64,000 nt of DNA from an uncultured Erythrobacter sp. (GTDB lineage: Bacteria > Pseudomonadota > Alphaproteobacteria > Sphingomonadales > Sphingomonadaceae), in the NCBI RefSeq assembly GCF_947502395.1, contig NZ_CANMZM010000002.1, positions 868,001-932,000 of the forward strand. Reading direction: 5' to 3'. This document shows, in pieces, positions 16,462 to 26,945 of the stretch; position 1 is the first letter of the stretch, and each line of letters begins with the position of its first letter. A model generated the notes under the pieces. It saw only the letters and a list, made by a program, of their open reading frames with translations, ran no database searches and was not told where the DNA came from. The position numbers and the translations under genes are program-made.

Positions 16462-17331
16462 ATGCAGAAAATCGCTGTTATCGGAGCCGGGCAAATGGGC
16501 ACCGGCATTGCTCAAACCGTCGCCGCGCATGGCATGCGAGTGATGTTGTCCGACGTTGATCTGGCCACCGCTGAGGCAGGCAAGGGCAAGATCGACAAGG
16601 CGGTATCCAAGCTGGTGGGTCGCGGAAAGATAGACGTTGGTGCAGCCGAAGCTTTGCTTGACCGGATCACGCCTATTGGGGACTATTCACCAATGGAAGA
16701 GGCCGATCTCATCATTGAGGCGGCAACCGAGCGCGAAGAGATCAAGAATGCGATTTTTGAGGCCGCTGGCAAAGTCTTGGCCGATGATGCGATCTTTGCC
16801 TCGAACACCAGCTCGATCCCGATCACCCGGATGGCGAACCACTCGCCCGATCCAGCGCGCTTTATCGGCCTGCACTTCTTCAATCCGGTGCCTGTCATGG
16901 GACTGATCGAAGTGATCCCGGGCCTTGCAACAGCGAAGAGCACGACAGACAGTGTCACTGAGTTCGCGAAGGGTCTCGGCAAAGAGGTGGTTCTTAGTCA
17001 GGATGAGCCCGGTTTTGTCGTCAATCGCATCCTCCTGCCGATGATCAACGAAGCGGTGTTTGTGCTGGGCCAATCGACCGCAGGGATTGAAGATATCGAC
17101 AAAGGATGTCGCCTTGGTCTCAATCATCCCATGGGCCCGCTTCAATTGGCGGACTTTGTTGGGCTGGATACCTGCCTAGATATTATCAACGTGCTCTACA
17201 GGACCACGCGTGACAGCAAATATCGCCCTGCGCCCTTGCTGGTGAAATATGTTGAGGCTGGATGGCTGGGCCGCAAAACTGGCCGTGGTTTTTACGACTA
17301 CACTGGCGAGGCGCCGGTCCCTACACGCTAA
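16462..17331 (+). CDS. 3-hydroxybutyryl-CoA dehydrogenase
   Basis: 289 residues. NAD(P)-dependent oxidation of 3-hydroxyacyl-CoA. The Rossmann motif GAGQMGTGIAQ lies at about residues 7-17. SNTSSIPIT and GLHFFNPVPVMGLIEVI hold the catalytic His and Asn region, and GFVVNRILLPMINEA is the C-terminal dimer helix. At about 290 residues it is the stand-alone short-chain HBD form (PaaH/Hbd), not the fused FadB. It may supply acetoacetyl-CoA chemistry linked to the SCOT genes at 42-44 kb. Confidence 0.9.
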   Translation: MQKIAVIGAGQMGTGIAQTVAAHGMRVMLSDVDLATAEAGKGKIDKAVSKLVGRGKIDVGAAEALLDRITPIGDYSPMEEADLIIEAATEREEIKNAIFEAAGKVLADDAIFASNTSSIPITRMANHSPDPARFIGLHFFNPVPVMGLIEVIPGLATAKSTTDSVTEFAKGLGKEVVLSQDEPGFVVNRILLPMINEAVFVLGQSTAGIEDIDKGCRLGLNHPMGPLQLADFVGLDTCLDIINVLYRTTRDSKYRPAPLLVKYVEAGWLGRKTGRGFYDYTGEAPVPTR

Positions 17332-17356
17332 CTTGCGGAGTCAGGGTGAAAGCTGG

Positions 17357-17797
17357 CTAATTTCCGACCTCCTCAATTTGAGCCGATTGACCACTGCGTG
17401 GTGGCGCGACTTCTGGTGCGCCGGGGGCAGCCCTTGTGGTGATCGTTGGGGAACCCGCCTGGCGGGCTCTAGCTCTGGATGCCGTTTGAACCGGGCGATA
17501 GTCATCAACGGGTACTTCGCTGATGTCGTCCGGCGCCTCGGCAAATCCGGCCTGCGAAGAAGAGCGTGGCGCGCCCCAGTCACTCGTTGTGCCAGAATCA
17601 CTGGCCCAGCCAGCGGCAGGGCTCGCCGCAGGAGTGGCTTGTGTTTGCAACGGTGTCTCAGCCTCAGCGGTTTGCTCGGCAACCGGCTCACTTGGCACCA
17701 GCCCGTCAAGAGCGACGCTTGCAACCAGCGCGACAGCAACGACTACACCGGCAAAGCCGAGGGCAATCTTCGGATTCTCAAAAAGCGAATTAGCCAT
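17357..17797 (-). CDS. Hypothetical single-pass membrane protein with disordered tail
   Basis: 146 residues from ATG 17797. One TM helix near the N-terminus (IALGFAGVVVAVALVASVAL) is followed by about 110 residues rich in Ala, Pro, Ser, Thr and Gln, presumably exposed to the periplasm and disordered. I recognise no domain. Many sphingomonads have a comparable short anchored protein next to mutS. It is convergent with the 3-hydroxybutyryl-CoA dehydrogenase gene and 58 bases downstream of mutS on the same strand. Confidence 0.6.
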   Translation of the reverse strand: MANSLFENPKIALGFAGVVVAVALVASVALDGLVPSEPVAEQTAEAETPLQTQATPAASPAAGWASDSGTTSDWGAPRSSSQAGFAEAPDDISEVPVDDYRPVQTASRARARQAGSPTITTRAAPGAPEVAPPRSGQSAQIEEVGN

Positions 17798-17855
17798 GCT
17801 CACGCGTATGCCAAAAGAGGGTTAAGGATTGGTTTGGCCCCTCAATGAACCAAAG

Positions 17856-20480
17856 TTAATCAAGCGCCCTTTTGAGCTCGTATAGCAGATCGAGTGCATC
17901 TCGCGGCGAAAGCGCATCAAGGTCAGCGTCGCGCAGGCGATTGGCCAAGACTGCCTCAGGCGTTTCGACTGGAGGGGGCCGCACTGCAGCGGCAAAAAGC
18001 GGCAATTCGCCAAGACCTGCTGCAAGGCCGCCTGTCTCATTGCGCGCCGCTTCCAGCTTTTCGAGCACTTGGCCCGCGCGCTCAATCACTGTGCTGGGCA
18101 CGCCGGCCAATTTGGCAACAGCCAGTCCGTAAGATCGATCAGCGGGCCCCTCGGCGAGCTCATGCAAGAGCACCAGATCGCCCTTCCATTCACGCGCGCG
18201 GACATGATGAAGCGAAAGTTGATCACAGGTTTCTGCAAGCCGTGAAAGCTCATGATAGTGCGTGGCGAAAAGGCAGCGGCATTCGATTCTGGAATGCACG
18301 GCTTCGGCAACGGCCCAGGCCAGCGCCAATCCGTCATAGGTTGACGTACCACGCCCGACTTCGTCCAGGATCACCAGGCTGTTGGGGGTCGCCTGCGCAA
18401 GAATTGCGGCGGTTTCAACCATTTCGACCATAAAGGTTGAGCGACCTTTGGCGAGGTTGTCTGACGCGCCAACTCGGCTGAAAAGACGGTCGACCAGCCC
18501 GACATGAGCTTCGGTTGCTGGGACGAAAGAGCCTGCCTGTGCCATCAGAGCAATCAGAGCATTCTGACGCAAGAAGGTCGATTTACCACCCATATTGGGG
18601 CCGCCAATCAGCCAAAGCCGGTCGTCTGAGTGGAGCTTGCAGTCATTGGCGACAAAACGCTCACCCGTTTTGGCAAGAGCCGCTTCGACCACCGGATGCC
18701 TTCCACCAATGATGGAGAGCCCTCCATTTGGCGAAATGACAGGCTTGCACCAATCGCCCTCGCTCGCGCGTTCAGCGTTGCCAGCGGCCACGTCAATCCT
18801 GCCAAGTGCGGCAGCTGTGGCAGCGATCTGCTCGCGTGCGTTGCCTACGATCTGCGTCAGCTCTTCGAAATGCGCCTCTTCCGCAGCGAGCGCCCGCCCA
18901 CCTGCTTCCGAAACGCGTGAGGCTTCTTCGTGAAGCGTTAGCGAATTGAATCGCACCGCGCCTTTCATGGTTTGGCGATGGGTGAACCCGCTGTCGGGTG
19001 CCATCAAGCTATCCGCATGGCGGCTGGGCACTTCGATGAAGTAACCCAGAACGCCATTGTGCTTGATCTTCAAAGAGGCGATGCCCGTCTCCGCACGGTA
19101 TCGCGTTTCCATTGCGGCAATTGCGCGCCTGGCATTGCCTGACATTTCGCGCAGTTCATCAAGGCTTGCGTCGTAGCCTTCCGCTATGAAGCCGCCGTTG
19201 CTCCGTTCTGTTGGAGGCGAAGCAACAAGCGCGCGCGATAACTGATCGGTGAGAGCGCCGTTTCCGGTGAGTTCTGGTAAAAGCATATCCAGCAGAGCAG
19301 GGCGGTCGCCTTCCCCCATAAGCCAGTGATAAATGTTTGCTGCTTCCCCAAGCCCATCGCGCACTTGGCCCAGATCTCGGGGAGATCCACGTCCCGCCAC
19401 AATTCTGCCCAGTGCTCGACCGAAATCTGGGAGTGCTCTAAGAGCATCTCGCAGATTTGCCCGTTCAATCGGCCGATCAAGCCAAAACTGCACCAGTGCA
19501 AGTCGCTTCTCGATCGTCTCTTGATGCAGAAGTGGAGCGGCAAGGTCCTCGGCAAGTAAGCGCGATCCAGCGCCGGTCGAGCATCGGTCGAGCGTGGCCA
19601 CAAGGCTGCCCGCGCGACGTCCATTCGAGGCTTCAAGGATCTCAAGGCTCGTGCGCGTTGCCTCATCCATCGCCATGCGCAGCGCCTGTTCGCGCGCAGT
19701 GGGTGGAAGCAGAAATGGCAACTCACCCCGTCCAACGTGGGAAAGATAGGCGACCAATCCCCCGGCGGCGGCTAGCATCGCGCGCGAAAACTCGCCGAAA
19801 CCGTCAAGTGTCGAAACGCCGTGCAGGGATTTGAGTCGTTCCGCCCCGTCATCGCTGGCGAAGGTGGCGCGCGCCTGTTCCACCGCACCTTCGGGGCCAT
19901 GCTCCCATCCTTCAGGCACTACGACTTCGCTTGCACCCAACCGCGCCAATATTGCCCCGAGGAGGTCTGGCGCACATTCCTCGAGCACCATGCTGCCGGT
20001 TGAGATGTCACATGCTGCAAGACCAATGGTTCCGCGCACCTCGCAAATCGCAACCAACAAATTGGATCGGCGGGGTTCCAGCAATGCCTCTTCTGTCAAA
20101 GTTCCTGCAGTGACAAAGCGCACTATATCGCGGGCAACCAATGCTTTGGAGGCAGGCCTGCCCTCGCGCTTGGCGCGCGCTTTGGCCTCATCCGGCGTCT
20201 CGATCTGTTCGGCGATTGCGACCCGCTGGCCCGCCTTGATGAGTCTTGCCAAATACCCTTCTGCCGAATGCACGGGGACACCGCACATCGCCACCGGTTC
20301 GCCGCCATGCTCTCCGCGTGATGTCAGAGCGATATCGAGAATGTCAGAGGCCACTTTGGCATCGTCAAAAAACAGCTCGAAAAAGTCGCCCATGCGATAG
20401 AAAAGCAACGATCCTTCCGCTTCGCGTTTGAGAGCGAGATATTGCTCCATCATGGGAGTGGGCTTGTTGGAAGCGGCCAT
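17856..20480 (-). CDS. mutS: DNA mismatch repair protein MutS
   Basis: 874 residues from ATG 20480. Mismatch-binding motif: the Phe-x-Glu pair in [11 protein letters not shown] (about residues 32-42). The ATPase contains Walker [12 protein letters not shown] (about 625-635), [17 protein letters not shown] and the cis motif ATHYHEL. It initiates postreplicative mismatch repair with MutL. Length and domain order are normal. It is divergent from the malic enzyme gene. Confidence 0.97.
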   Translation of the reverse strand: MAASNKPTPMMEQYLALKREAEGSLLFYRMGDFFELFFDDAKVASDILDIALTSRGEHGGEPVAMCGVPVHSAEGYLARLIKAGQRVAIAEQIETPDEAKARAKREGRPASKALVARDIVRFVTAGTLTEEALLEPRRSNLLVAICEVRGTIGLAACDISTGSMVLEECAPDLLGAILARLGASEVVVPEGWEHGPEGAVEQARATFASDDGAERLKSLHGVSTLDGFGEFSRAMLAAAGGLVAYLSHVGRGELPFLLPPTAREQALRMAMDEATRTSLEILEASNGRRAGSLVATLDRCSTGAGSRLLAEDLAAPLLHQETIEKRLALVQFWLDRPIERANLRDALRALPDFGRALGRIVAGRGSPRDLGQVRDGLGEAANIYHWLMGEGDRPALLDMLLPELTGNGALTDQLSRALVASPPTERSNGGFIAEGYDASLDELREMSGNARRAIAAMETRYRAETGIASLKIKHNGVLGYFIEVPSRHADSLMAPDSGFTHRQTMKGAVRFNSLTLHEEASRVSEAGGRALAAEEAHFEELTQIVGNAREQIAATAAALGRIDVAAGNAERASEGDWCKPVISPNGGLSIIGGRHPVVEAALAKTGERFVANDCKLHSDDRLWLIGGPNMGGKSTFLRQNALIALMAQAGSFVPATEAHVGLVDRLFSRVGASDNLAKGRSTFMVEMVETAAILAQATPNSLVILDEVGRGTSTYDGLALAWAVAEAVHSRIECRCLFATHYHELSRLAETCDQLSLHHVRAREWKGDLVLLHELAEGPADRSYGLAVAKLAGVPSTVIERAGQVLEKLEAARNETGGLAAGLGELPLFAAAVRPPPVETPEAVLANRLRDADLDALSPRDALDLLYELKRALD

Positions 20481-20625
20481 CACAAGGGCCTAGCGAGAGG
20501 CCTTGCGATTCGGGAAGGGCTGCTGTGCACTTATCCAATGTGCATTCGCCCACTATCATCAAACCGAAACGCGGGCTAAGGCACTGGACGATGGTGCAAT
20601 TGACGATGATTTGAGGGGGTACAGC

Positions 20626-22887
20626 ATGGCAGACGAACCGAAAGGCGGCTTTACCAGCCGCGAGGCGCTTTTTTACCACGAGACTATTCGGCCAGGGAAA
20701 CTTGAGATCGTCGCGACCAAGCCGATGACCTCCCAGCGCGATCTGTCGCTTGCTTATTCGCCTGGCGTGGCCGTGCCCGTGGAAGCGATTGCAGCCGACC
20801 CATCCTTGGCCGCGCGCTATACAGCTAAAGCCAATCTGGTTGCGGTGATTTCGAATGGGTCTGCCATTCTCGGCCTTGGCAATTTGGGTGCGCTGGCTTC
20901 CAAGCCGGTGATGGAAGGTAAGGCGGTTTTGTTCAAACGCTTTGCCGATGTGGATTCGATCGATATCGAGCTTGCGACCGAAGACCCACAAGCTTTCATC
21001 GAAGCGGTTGCTCTGATGGAGCCGACCTTTGGCGGCATAAATCTTGAAGATATCAAGGCGCCAGAATGCTTCATCATCGAAGCCGCTCTGCGGGAACGCA
21101 TGAACATTCCAATCATGCACGATGATCAGCACGGGACGGCAATCATCACCGCAGCTGGCCTGCTCAACGCTTGCTATCTTACCGATCGAGACATCAAAGA
21201 CGTTAAGGTTGTCGTAAACGGCGCTGGATCCGCGGCGATTGCGTGCACAGCTTTGGTCAAGTCCATGGGCGTGCCGCATGAAAATGTGATTATGTGTGAT
21301 CGCAAGGGCCCTATTACGATTGGCCGCGAGAACGTTGATCAGTGGAAGAGCGCTCATGCTGTGGCTACAGATGCAACAAGCCTAGAAGATGCTCTCGAGG
21401 GCGCTGATATCTTCTTAGGGCTTTCGGCCGCTGGGGCGCTTAAGCCTGAATGGGTGACCAAGATGGCCAAAAACCCGATCATTTTCGCCATGGCGAACCC
21501 AACGCCGGAAATCATGCCAGATGAGGCGAAGGCTGTTCGCCCAGATGCAATTATCGCCACGGGGCGCAGTGACTTTCCCAACCAAGTCAATAATGTGCTT
21601 GGGTTCCCCTTCATTTTCCGCGGCGCATTGGATGTCCAGGCGACCTCTATCAATGAAGAGATGAAGGTCGCCGCTGCCACCGCAATTGCAGAGCTGGCGC
21701 GTCAGCAAGTGCCCGAAGAAGTGGCGAGCGCTTACGGCAAGAACCAGAAGTTTGGTACTGACTACATAATCCCTGCGCCTTTTGATCCGCGCCTAATCGA
21801 AGTCGTGTCTTCAGCCGTAGCGAAGGCAGCGATGGATTCTGGAGTGGCTCAGACCACTATTGATGACTTTGATGCCTATAAACACCAGCTAAAATCGCGT
21901 CTGAATCCTACGACTTCGGTGCTCACCGGTGTTTACAACGAAGCGCGAGCAAACCCAAAACGGATGGTCTTTGCCGAAGCCGAAGAGGAAGTGGTGCTGC
22001 GCGCTGCTATCCAGTTCCGCGACTTTGGCTATGGCACACCAATCCTGGTTGGCCGGACAAAGGCGGTGATGGACAAGCTCCATCAACTCTCAGTTTCTGA
22101 TCCCGGGAGCTTTGAAATCCAGAACTCGGCGGACAGCAAGCATGTGCCCGCGATGGTTGAATACCTTTACTGTCGTCTCCAACGCCGCGGTTACACCCAG
22201 CGCGATGTTCGCCGAATGGTCAATCAAGAGCGGAACGTCTTTTCCGCGCTTCTGGTGGCGCTTGGTCATGCCGATGGCGTGATTTCGGGCCTTACTCGCA
22301 CCTATGCGCAAACGATGCGTGAAGTGAACCTCGTTCTCGATAAGAAGGAAGATGCACTTCCATTCGGCATCCATATGATGATCGGCAAGAACCATACGAC
22401 CTTCTTGGCCGATACCACCATCAACGAACGTCCCAGCGCAAGCGAGCTTGCGTACATCGCTCGGGAAACAGCGGCGGTGGCGCGTCGCATGGGTCATGAG
22501 CCGCGGGTCGCGTTCCTTTCATACTCGACATTCGGCAATCCGTCGGGTCAGTGGCTTGCCAACATTCGTGAGGCGGTGGCTATTCTCGATGAGGAAGGAT
22601 GCGACTTTGAGTATGAGGGCGAAATGGCGCCCGATGCAGCGCTCAACCCGGCGGTGATGAAGCTCTATCCGTTTAGCCGCCTCTCAGCGCCCGCAAATGT
22701 GCTGGTGATGCCTGGTTTGCAATCGGCCAATCTGTCGGCGAAGCTGCTGCGCGAACTGGGCGCTAACACCACCGTTGGCCCGATGCTTCTGGGCATGGAG
22801 AAGCCGGTGCAGATTGCGCCAATGACGGCTGCAGCTCCGGATGTGTTGACGTTGGCTGTACTCGCGAGCGCAGGTGTTGTGGGCTAG
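20626..22887 (+). CDS. maeB: NADP-dependent malic enzyme, MaeB type
   Basis: 753 residues from ATG 20626. The N-terminal half is a malic enzyme (YSPGVAVPVEAI, NDDQHGTA-type HDDQHGTAI, NAD(P) site VVNGAGSAAIAC). The C-terminal half is a phosphotransacetylase-like domain (from about residue 430; SGLTRTYAQTMREV, MVNQERNVFSALLV) that in MaeB acts as an allosteric acetyl-CoA sensor. It converts malate to pyruvate with NADPH. A longer open frame upstream to 20503 lacks support. Length matches the 759-residue E. coli enzyme. Confidence 0.94.
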   Translation: MADEPKGGFTSREALFYHETIRPGKLEIVATKPMTSQRDLSLAYSPGVAVPVEAIAADPSLAARYTAKANLVAVISNGSAILGLGNLGALASKPVMEGKAVLFKRFADVDSIDIELATEDPQAFIEAVALMEPTFGGINLEDIKAPECFIIEAALRERMNIPIMHDDQHGTAIITAAGLLNACYLTDRDIKDVKVVVNGAGSAAIACTALVKSMGVPHENVIMCDRKGPITIGRENVDQWKSAHAVATDATSLEDALEGADIFLGLSAAGALKPEWVTKMAKNPIIFAMANPTPEIMPDEAKAVRPDAIIATGRSDFPNQVNNVLGFPFIFRGALDVQATSINEEMKVAAATAIAELARQQVPEEVASAYGKNQKFGTDYIIPAPFDPRLIEVVSSAVAKAAMDSGVAQTTIDDFDAYKHQLKSRLNPTTSVLTGVYNEARANPKRMVFAEAEEEVVLRAAIQFRDFGYGTPILVGRTKAVMDKLHQLSVSDPGSFEIQNSADSKHVPAMVEYLYCRLQRRGYTQRDVRRMVNQERNVFSALLVALGHADGVISGLTRTYAQTMREVNLVLDKKEDALPFGIHMMIGKNHTTFLADTTINERPSASELAYIARETAAVARRMGHEPRVAFLSYSTFGNPSGQWLANIREAVAILDEEGCDFEYEGEMAPDAALNPAVMKLYPFSRLSAPANVLVMPGLQSANLSAKLLRELGANTTVGPMLLGMEKPVQIAPMTAAAPDVLTLAVLASAGVVG

Positions 22888-22894
22888 GGTTGTT

Positions 22895-24019
22895 GTGATC
22901 TCCTGCCAGAGGGATCGTTTCTCGATTCCACCGGATATTCACTATCTGAACTGCGCCTATATGGCGCCGTTATCGCACGATGTGCTTGGGGCGATGGAGC
23001 GCGCTGTCCAGCACAAGGCTCAGCCTTGGAACTTTACGCCGCCCGACTTTTTCAGCGTTTGTGAGCGGTTCAGAGGGCTCGCTGGCAGCCTGACCGGCAC
23101 CAGTAGTGAGAACCTCGCGATTGTGCCTTCGGTTAGCTACGCGCTTGCGACGGCTGCGCGGAATTTGCCGTTCCAGCCTGGCCAGGAAATCGTCACGCTC
23201 GCGGATCAATTCCCTTCGAATGTCTACGTTTGGCGCAAGTTGGCCCAGCGGCATCAAGGGCGGATCGTATCAGCACGGCGAGATTCTGGCGATGATTGGA
23301 CGGCTTCGGTGCTCAACGCGATTGGACCTGATACGGCGATTGTGGCCGTACCGCATTGTCATTGGGCCGACGGGCGCGTTGTTGACCTTGAAGCCGTAGG
23401 CGAGGCCTGCCGCGCTCAAGGTGCCGCGCTGGTCCTTGATCTCACCCAGTCATTGGGCGCGATGCCTATCGATTTTGCCAGGGTGCAGCCGGATTTCGCC
23501 GTGGCGGCTTGCTACAAATGGTTGATGGGGCCTTACGGCATCGGGGTCATGTATGTCGCCCCGCAACATCAGAATGGTGAACCGATCGAGCACAACTGGA
23601 TCAACCGGCAGGGCGCGCAGGATTTCTCACGGTTAGTCGACTATCAGGATGAATATCAAACGGGTGCTCGGCGGTTCGATATGGGCGAGAAGTCTAACCC
23701 GCCCTTGCTCGAAGGGGCGTGTGCGGGGTTTGAGTTTCTCCTTACATTTGGGGTGGACAGCATCGTTGCCACGCTGGCTGAAAAGACGACCAAAATCGCC
23801 GAGGCGGCCGACCAAATTGGCCTTGGTTCGGCTCCTGTCGGCATTAGAGCGCCGCATTTCTTGTCGCTGGACCTCACCAAAGACCGGATTGACGGTCTGA
23901 CAGAGAGGCTGGCGGAAAAATCGGTTTTCGCCTCCGTTCGCGGCCAATCGCTCCGTGTGACCCCGCATCTCTACAACAATGATGACGATACTCAGGCGCT
24001 GTTAGAAGCGTTGGCTTAG
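22895..24019 (+). CDS. Class V aminotransferase (kynureninase-like)
   Basis: 374 residues, start GTG 22895 (other starts possible just upstream). PLP-fold family with the Schiff-base lysine in AACYKWLMGPYG and the Asp of LVLDLTQSLGAMP. HCHWADGRVVDLEAVG lies before it. It belongs to the kynureninase / isopenicillin-N-epimerase-like branch. The substrate is not readable from sequence, and no kynurenine or NAD pathway genes are nearby. It begins 8 bases after maeB and its stop overlaps trmB tail to tail. Confidence 0.82.
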   Translation: MISCQRDRFSIPPDIHYLNCAYMAPLSHDVLGAMERAVQHKAQPWNFTPPDFFSVCERFRGLAGSLTGTSSENLAIVPSVSYALATAARNLPFQPGQEIVTLADQFPSNVYVWRKLAQRHQGRIVSARRDSGDDWTASVLNAIGPDTAIVAVPHCHWADGRVVDLEAVGEACRAQGAALVLDLTQSLGAMPIDFARVQPDFAVAACYKWLMGPYGIGVMYVAPQHQNGEPIEHNWINRQGAQDFSRLVDYQDEYQTGARRFDMGEKSNPPLLEGACAGFEFLLTFGVDSIVATLAEKTTKIAEAADQIGLGSAPVGIRAPHFLSLDLTKDRIDGLTERLAEKSVFASVRGQSLRVTPHLYNNDDDTQALLEALA

Positions 24020-24720
24020 CCCTTCCGTCTAAATCGGAAGTACCAAACTTCATGGCCAAAAACGGTGCGCGCTTTTGTCTCGTAGCGGGTTTCGCACCAG
24101 CCTGACGGGCGATCTTGCCAGCTCTTGGGGCCCTCAACCACCCATTCGAATTCATCGGTGAAGCGCTGCATCACCATCAGAGCATGACGAACATAGATCG
24201 GGTGATCGGTTCCGAACCGAAATTCACCGCCAGGTTTAAGCTTGTCCGCGATCATCTGGACCGGGCCATCGTTCATCATTCTGCGCTTCGCATGCTTATT
24301 CTTGGGCCATGGGTCCGGGTGGAGGAGATACACCATCAAGAGCGAGCCATCGGGCACGCGGGAGAGCACTTCGAGCGCATCGCCATGGTGGAGCCGTACG
24401 TTTGAAAGCTTCTGCTCTTCCACATGTGAAAGCGCCTGTGCGACACCATTGAGATAGGGCTCAGCGCCAATAAAGCCGTGATTGGGCAAGAGGTCAGCGC
24501 GGTAGGCGAGATGCTCTCCGCCGCCGAAACCAATTTCGAAATGCAGCGGGCAATCTTCCCCAAAAAGACGCTCGGCCGTGACTGGGCTTTCTTCCGGCAC
24601 AGCGATCTGTTGTAGCAGATCGTCGACCAAGCGCTGCTGCTTGGCGCGCAGGGGTTTGCCGATGCTGCGGCCGTACAGCCGACTGAGAGTGGTGGGATCG
24701 CCTTCTTTATATGCGCTCAT
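24016..24720 (-). CDS. trmB: tRNA (guanine-N7-)-methyltransferase
   Basis: 234 residues from ATG 24720. SAM-dependent m7G46 methylation of tRNA. The glycine-rich SAM loop is EIGFGGGEHL, followed by GAEPYLNGV and the family hallmark LHPDPWPKNKHAKRRM, then FGTDHPIYV. Length is normal for bacterial TrmB. Its stop overlaps the stop of the convergent aminotransferase gene. Confidence 0.95.
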   Translation of the reverse strand: MSAYKEGDPTTLSRLYGRSIGKPLRAKQQRLVDDLLQQIAVPEESPVTAERLFGEDCPLHFEIGFGGGEHLAYRADLLPNHGFIGAEPYLNGVAQALSHVEEQKLSNVRLHHGDALEVLSRVPDGSLLMVYLLHPDPWPKNKHAKRRMMNDGPVQMIADKLKPGGEFRFGTDHPIYVRHALMVMQRFTDEFEWVVEGPKSWQDRPSGWCETRYETKARTVFGHEVWYFRFRRKG

Positions 24721-24818
24721 GGCGCGCTCGCTAGTCGGGGAGGTTAGGGCTTGTCCACCCCCAACAATCATGCGTCGCCGCCTTGAGGCTAGGGGGCCTC
24801 TTCCTATATCGCGACCTA

Positions 24819-26030
24819 ATGGAACAGCTTTTGGCCCTCTTCGAAGCGCAGCCCATCTGGGCGCAGAGTATTATCGGTGTGGCGGGGCTCTTAATTGCGT
24901 CGCTCGCGGTCAACTACATTCTGAAGGATGTGATCCTGCGGTTGGCTGCCCCTTATCTGGACGGCCAAACCAAGACGATCGACTCATCGGCCACCTGGTT
25001 CGCAACGGTTGCGCCGCTTCTGATCATCTCGAATGGTATCGGTCTTGTGCCGGGCCTTCCTCCGATGGCGGTCACGATCACTGCGAATGTCACGCAAGCT
25101 TTGATCGTGCTCTCCATTGCAATGGGGGTCGTCAAGGCGCTCACTTACTTCAATGAACTTTACGAGCGGCTTCCCCAGTCCCGCAATCGACCGATCAAAG
25201 GCTATCTGCAGGTGGTCAAGATCGTTGTCCTGTGCGGCGCAGCGATCATCCTGATCTCGATCCTGATTAATGAGTCTCCCCTTCTTCTTCTGAGCGGCCT
25301 AGGCGCGATCACAGCGGTCCTGCTGTTGGTGTTCAAAGACACGATCCTCAGCCTTGTGGCGAGCGTTCAACTCACCACCAACGACATGCTGCGTGTAGGC
25401 GATTGGATTGAGATGCCGGGCATGAACGCGGATGGTGATGTCATCGACATCTCGCTCCACACGGTGAAGGTGCAGAATTTCGACAAGACCATCACCACCA
25501 TTCCCACCCATCGCTTGGTCTCAGACAGTTTCCGCAATTGGCGCGGGATGAGCGAGAGTGGAGGCCGCCGGATTAAGCGTTCGCTGCAAATCGACCAAAA
25601 TTCAGTGCGTTTCCTTTCCGATGAAGAGGTGCTGGACCTCAAGAAATTCAAAATCCTGAAACCCTATTTGGCGCAGCGCCGCGAAGAGCTGGACGAGTGG
25701 AACAGACACGAGCTTGGCCAAGACGATGCTCCGGTTAACGCGCGGCGCATGACCAATATCGGTACTCTGCGGGCCTACATCGCGGCTTACATCAAGTGGC
25801 ATCCCCGAATCAGCGAGAACTTCACGCTGCTGGTGCGCCAGCTTCCTCCCGGCGCGCAAGGGCTACCGATTGAGATCTATTGCTTCACCGATACGACCGA
25901 CTGGAACACCTATGAGGGCATTCAGTCCGACATCTTCGATCACCTGATCGCGATCGTGCCCGAATTCCACTTGAGCCTGTTCCAAGAACCCTCAGGAAGC
26001 GATTACGCCAAGCTGGTAGAGCACGAGTAG
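24819..26030 (+). CDS. Mechanosensitive channel, YbdG-type MscS family
   Basis: 403 residues from ATG 24819. Five predicted TM helices in the first about 190 residues. The pore-lining TM3 is GLGAITAVLLLVFKDTILSLVASVQL, followed by the MscS beta domain (RVGDWIEMPGMNADGDVIDI, KTITTIPTHRLV). The cytoplasmic part has an insertion and the motif FRNWRGMSESGGRRIKRS, both typical of YbdG. It should open under membrane tension and release osmolytes. One of two MscS-type genes in the window. Confidence 0.9.
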   Translation: MEQLLALFEAQPIWAQSIIGVAGLLIASLAVNYILKDVILRLAAPYLDGQTKTIDSSATWFATVAPLLIISNGIGLVPGLPPMAVTITANVTQALIVLSIAMGVVKALTYFNELYERLPQSRNRPIKGYLQVVKIVVLCGAAIILISILINESPLLLLSGLGAITAVLLLVFKDTILSLVASVQLTTNDMLRVGDWIEMPGMNADGDVIDISLHTVKVQNFDKTITTIPTHRLVSDSFRNWRGMSESGGRRIKRSLQIDQNSVRFLSDEEVLDLKKFKILKPYLAQRREELDEWNRHELGQDDAPVNARRMTNIGTLRAYIAAYIKWHPRISENFTLLVRQLPPGAQGLPIEIYCFTDTTDWNTYEGIQSDIFDHLIAIVPEFHLSLFQEPSGSDYAKLVEHE

Positions 26031-26045
26031 GGCTGTAGGAAAGCA

Positions 26046-26080
26046 AAACGCCCGGCGACCACTTGGGCTACCGGGCGTTT
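26046..26080. terminator. Bidirectional terminator between the mscS-like gene and ctrA
   Basis: AAACGCCCGG (26046-26055) and CCGGGCGTTT (26071-26080) form a perfect 10-bp stem with a 15-base loop. A/T tracts on both sides let it serve the convergent genes ending at 26030 and 26107. Confidence 0.8.
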
Positions 26081-26106
26081 CTCGCTGAACTGATGGGATT
26101 AGAAGC

Positions 26107-26802
26107 TTACGCGGCTTCAACTTCTTCCTGCGGATCGCGCAGCACATAGCCGCGGCCCCAGACTGTTTCGATGTAGTTCTCACCGCCGCATGCATGGCTT
26201 AGCTTCTTGCGCAGCTTGCAGATGAAGACGTCGATGATTTTGAGCTCTGGCTCGTCCATCCCGCCATAAAGGTGGTTGAGGAACATCTCTTTGGTAAGGG
26301 TCGTGCCTTTGCGAAGCGAGAGAAGCTCAAGCATCGCATATTCTTTACCAGTGAGGTGCACACGGGCGCTGTCGACTTCGACGGTTTTCGCGTCAAGGTT
26401 AACCGCAAGCTTGCCGGTGCGGATGATCGACTGGCTGTGGCCTTTCGAACGGCGCACAACAGCGTGAATACGCGCCACCAACTCTTCGCGGTGGAAAGGC
26501 TTGGTCACGTAATCGTCTGCGCCAAAACCGAAGCTCCGAATCTTGCTGTCCATCTCGGCAATGCCGGAAAGGATCAGAACCGGCGTTTGCACCTTGGCAA
26601 CGCGCAGCTTTTTAAGAACATCATAGCCGTGCATATCCGGCAAGTTCAGGTCGAGCAGGATGATATCGTAATCATACAGCTTACCCAGATCGAGGCCTTC
26701 CTCGCCCAGATCGGTGGAGTACACATTAAAGCCTTCAGTCGTCAGCATAAGCTCAATGGCTTTTGCCGTTGTTGGCTCGTCTTCAATCAACAGCACTCGC
26801 AT
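26107..26802 (-). CDS. ctrA: Cell-cycle response regulator CtrA
   Basis: 231 residues from ATG 26802 ([10 protein letters not shown]), the exact length of Caulobacter CtrA. The receiver domain has the phosphoacceptor Asp in [10 protein letters not shown] (about residue 51) and Lys in [11 protein letters not shown]. The OmpR-type winged helix includes [17 protein letters not shown] and [22 protein letters not shown]. CtrA is the master regulator of division, flagella and, in many Alphaproteobacteria, GTA genes. The C-terminus ends EEVEAA, resembling the AA degron used for ClpXP turnover. Confidence 0.97.
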   Translation of the reverse strand: MRVLLIEDEPTTAKAIELMLTTEGFNVYSTDLGEEGLDLGKLYDYDIILLDLNLPDMHGYDVLKKLRVAKVQTPVLILSGIAEMDSKIRSFGFGADDYVTKPFHREELVARIHAVVRRSKGHSQSIIRTGKLAVNLDAKTVEVDSARVHLTGKEYAMLELLSLRKGTTLTKEMFLNHLYGGMDEPELKIIDVFICKLRKKLSHACGGENYIETVWGRGYVLRDPQEEVEAA

Positions 26803-26882
26803 TTCTGGTCCCCTAATTGCGCCCCATTTTGGTGGAGGGAGATGTGCATCGTAACGTCTCGCTAAGAGATGTTGCTCTCTAT

Positions 26883-26945
26883 TAACCACACAAGTTCTGA
26901 ACGGAAAAGGTTAATTTAGCGTAAACCCAGCTTAAACCACGAGTC
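26883..26945 (-). promoter_or_regulatory. Putative ctrA control region: CtrA-like boxes and a GANTC site
   Basis: Upstream of ctrA lie TTAACCAC (26883-26890, 7 of 8 to the half-site TTAACCAT), TTAA-tttagcg-TAAA (26911-26925, one base from the TTAA-N7-TTAA box) and GAGTC (26941-26945), a CcrM methylation target. The arrangement resembles the autoregulated, methylation-sensitive Caulobacter ctrA promoter. The boxes are short and could occur by chance. Confidence 0.45.
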
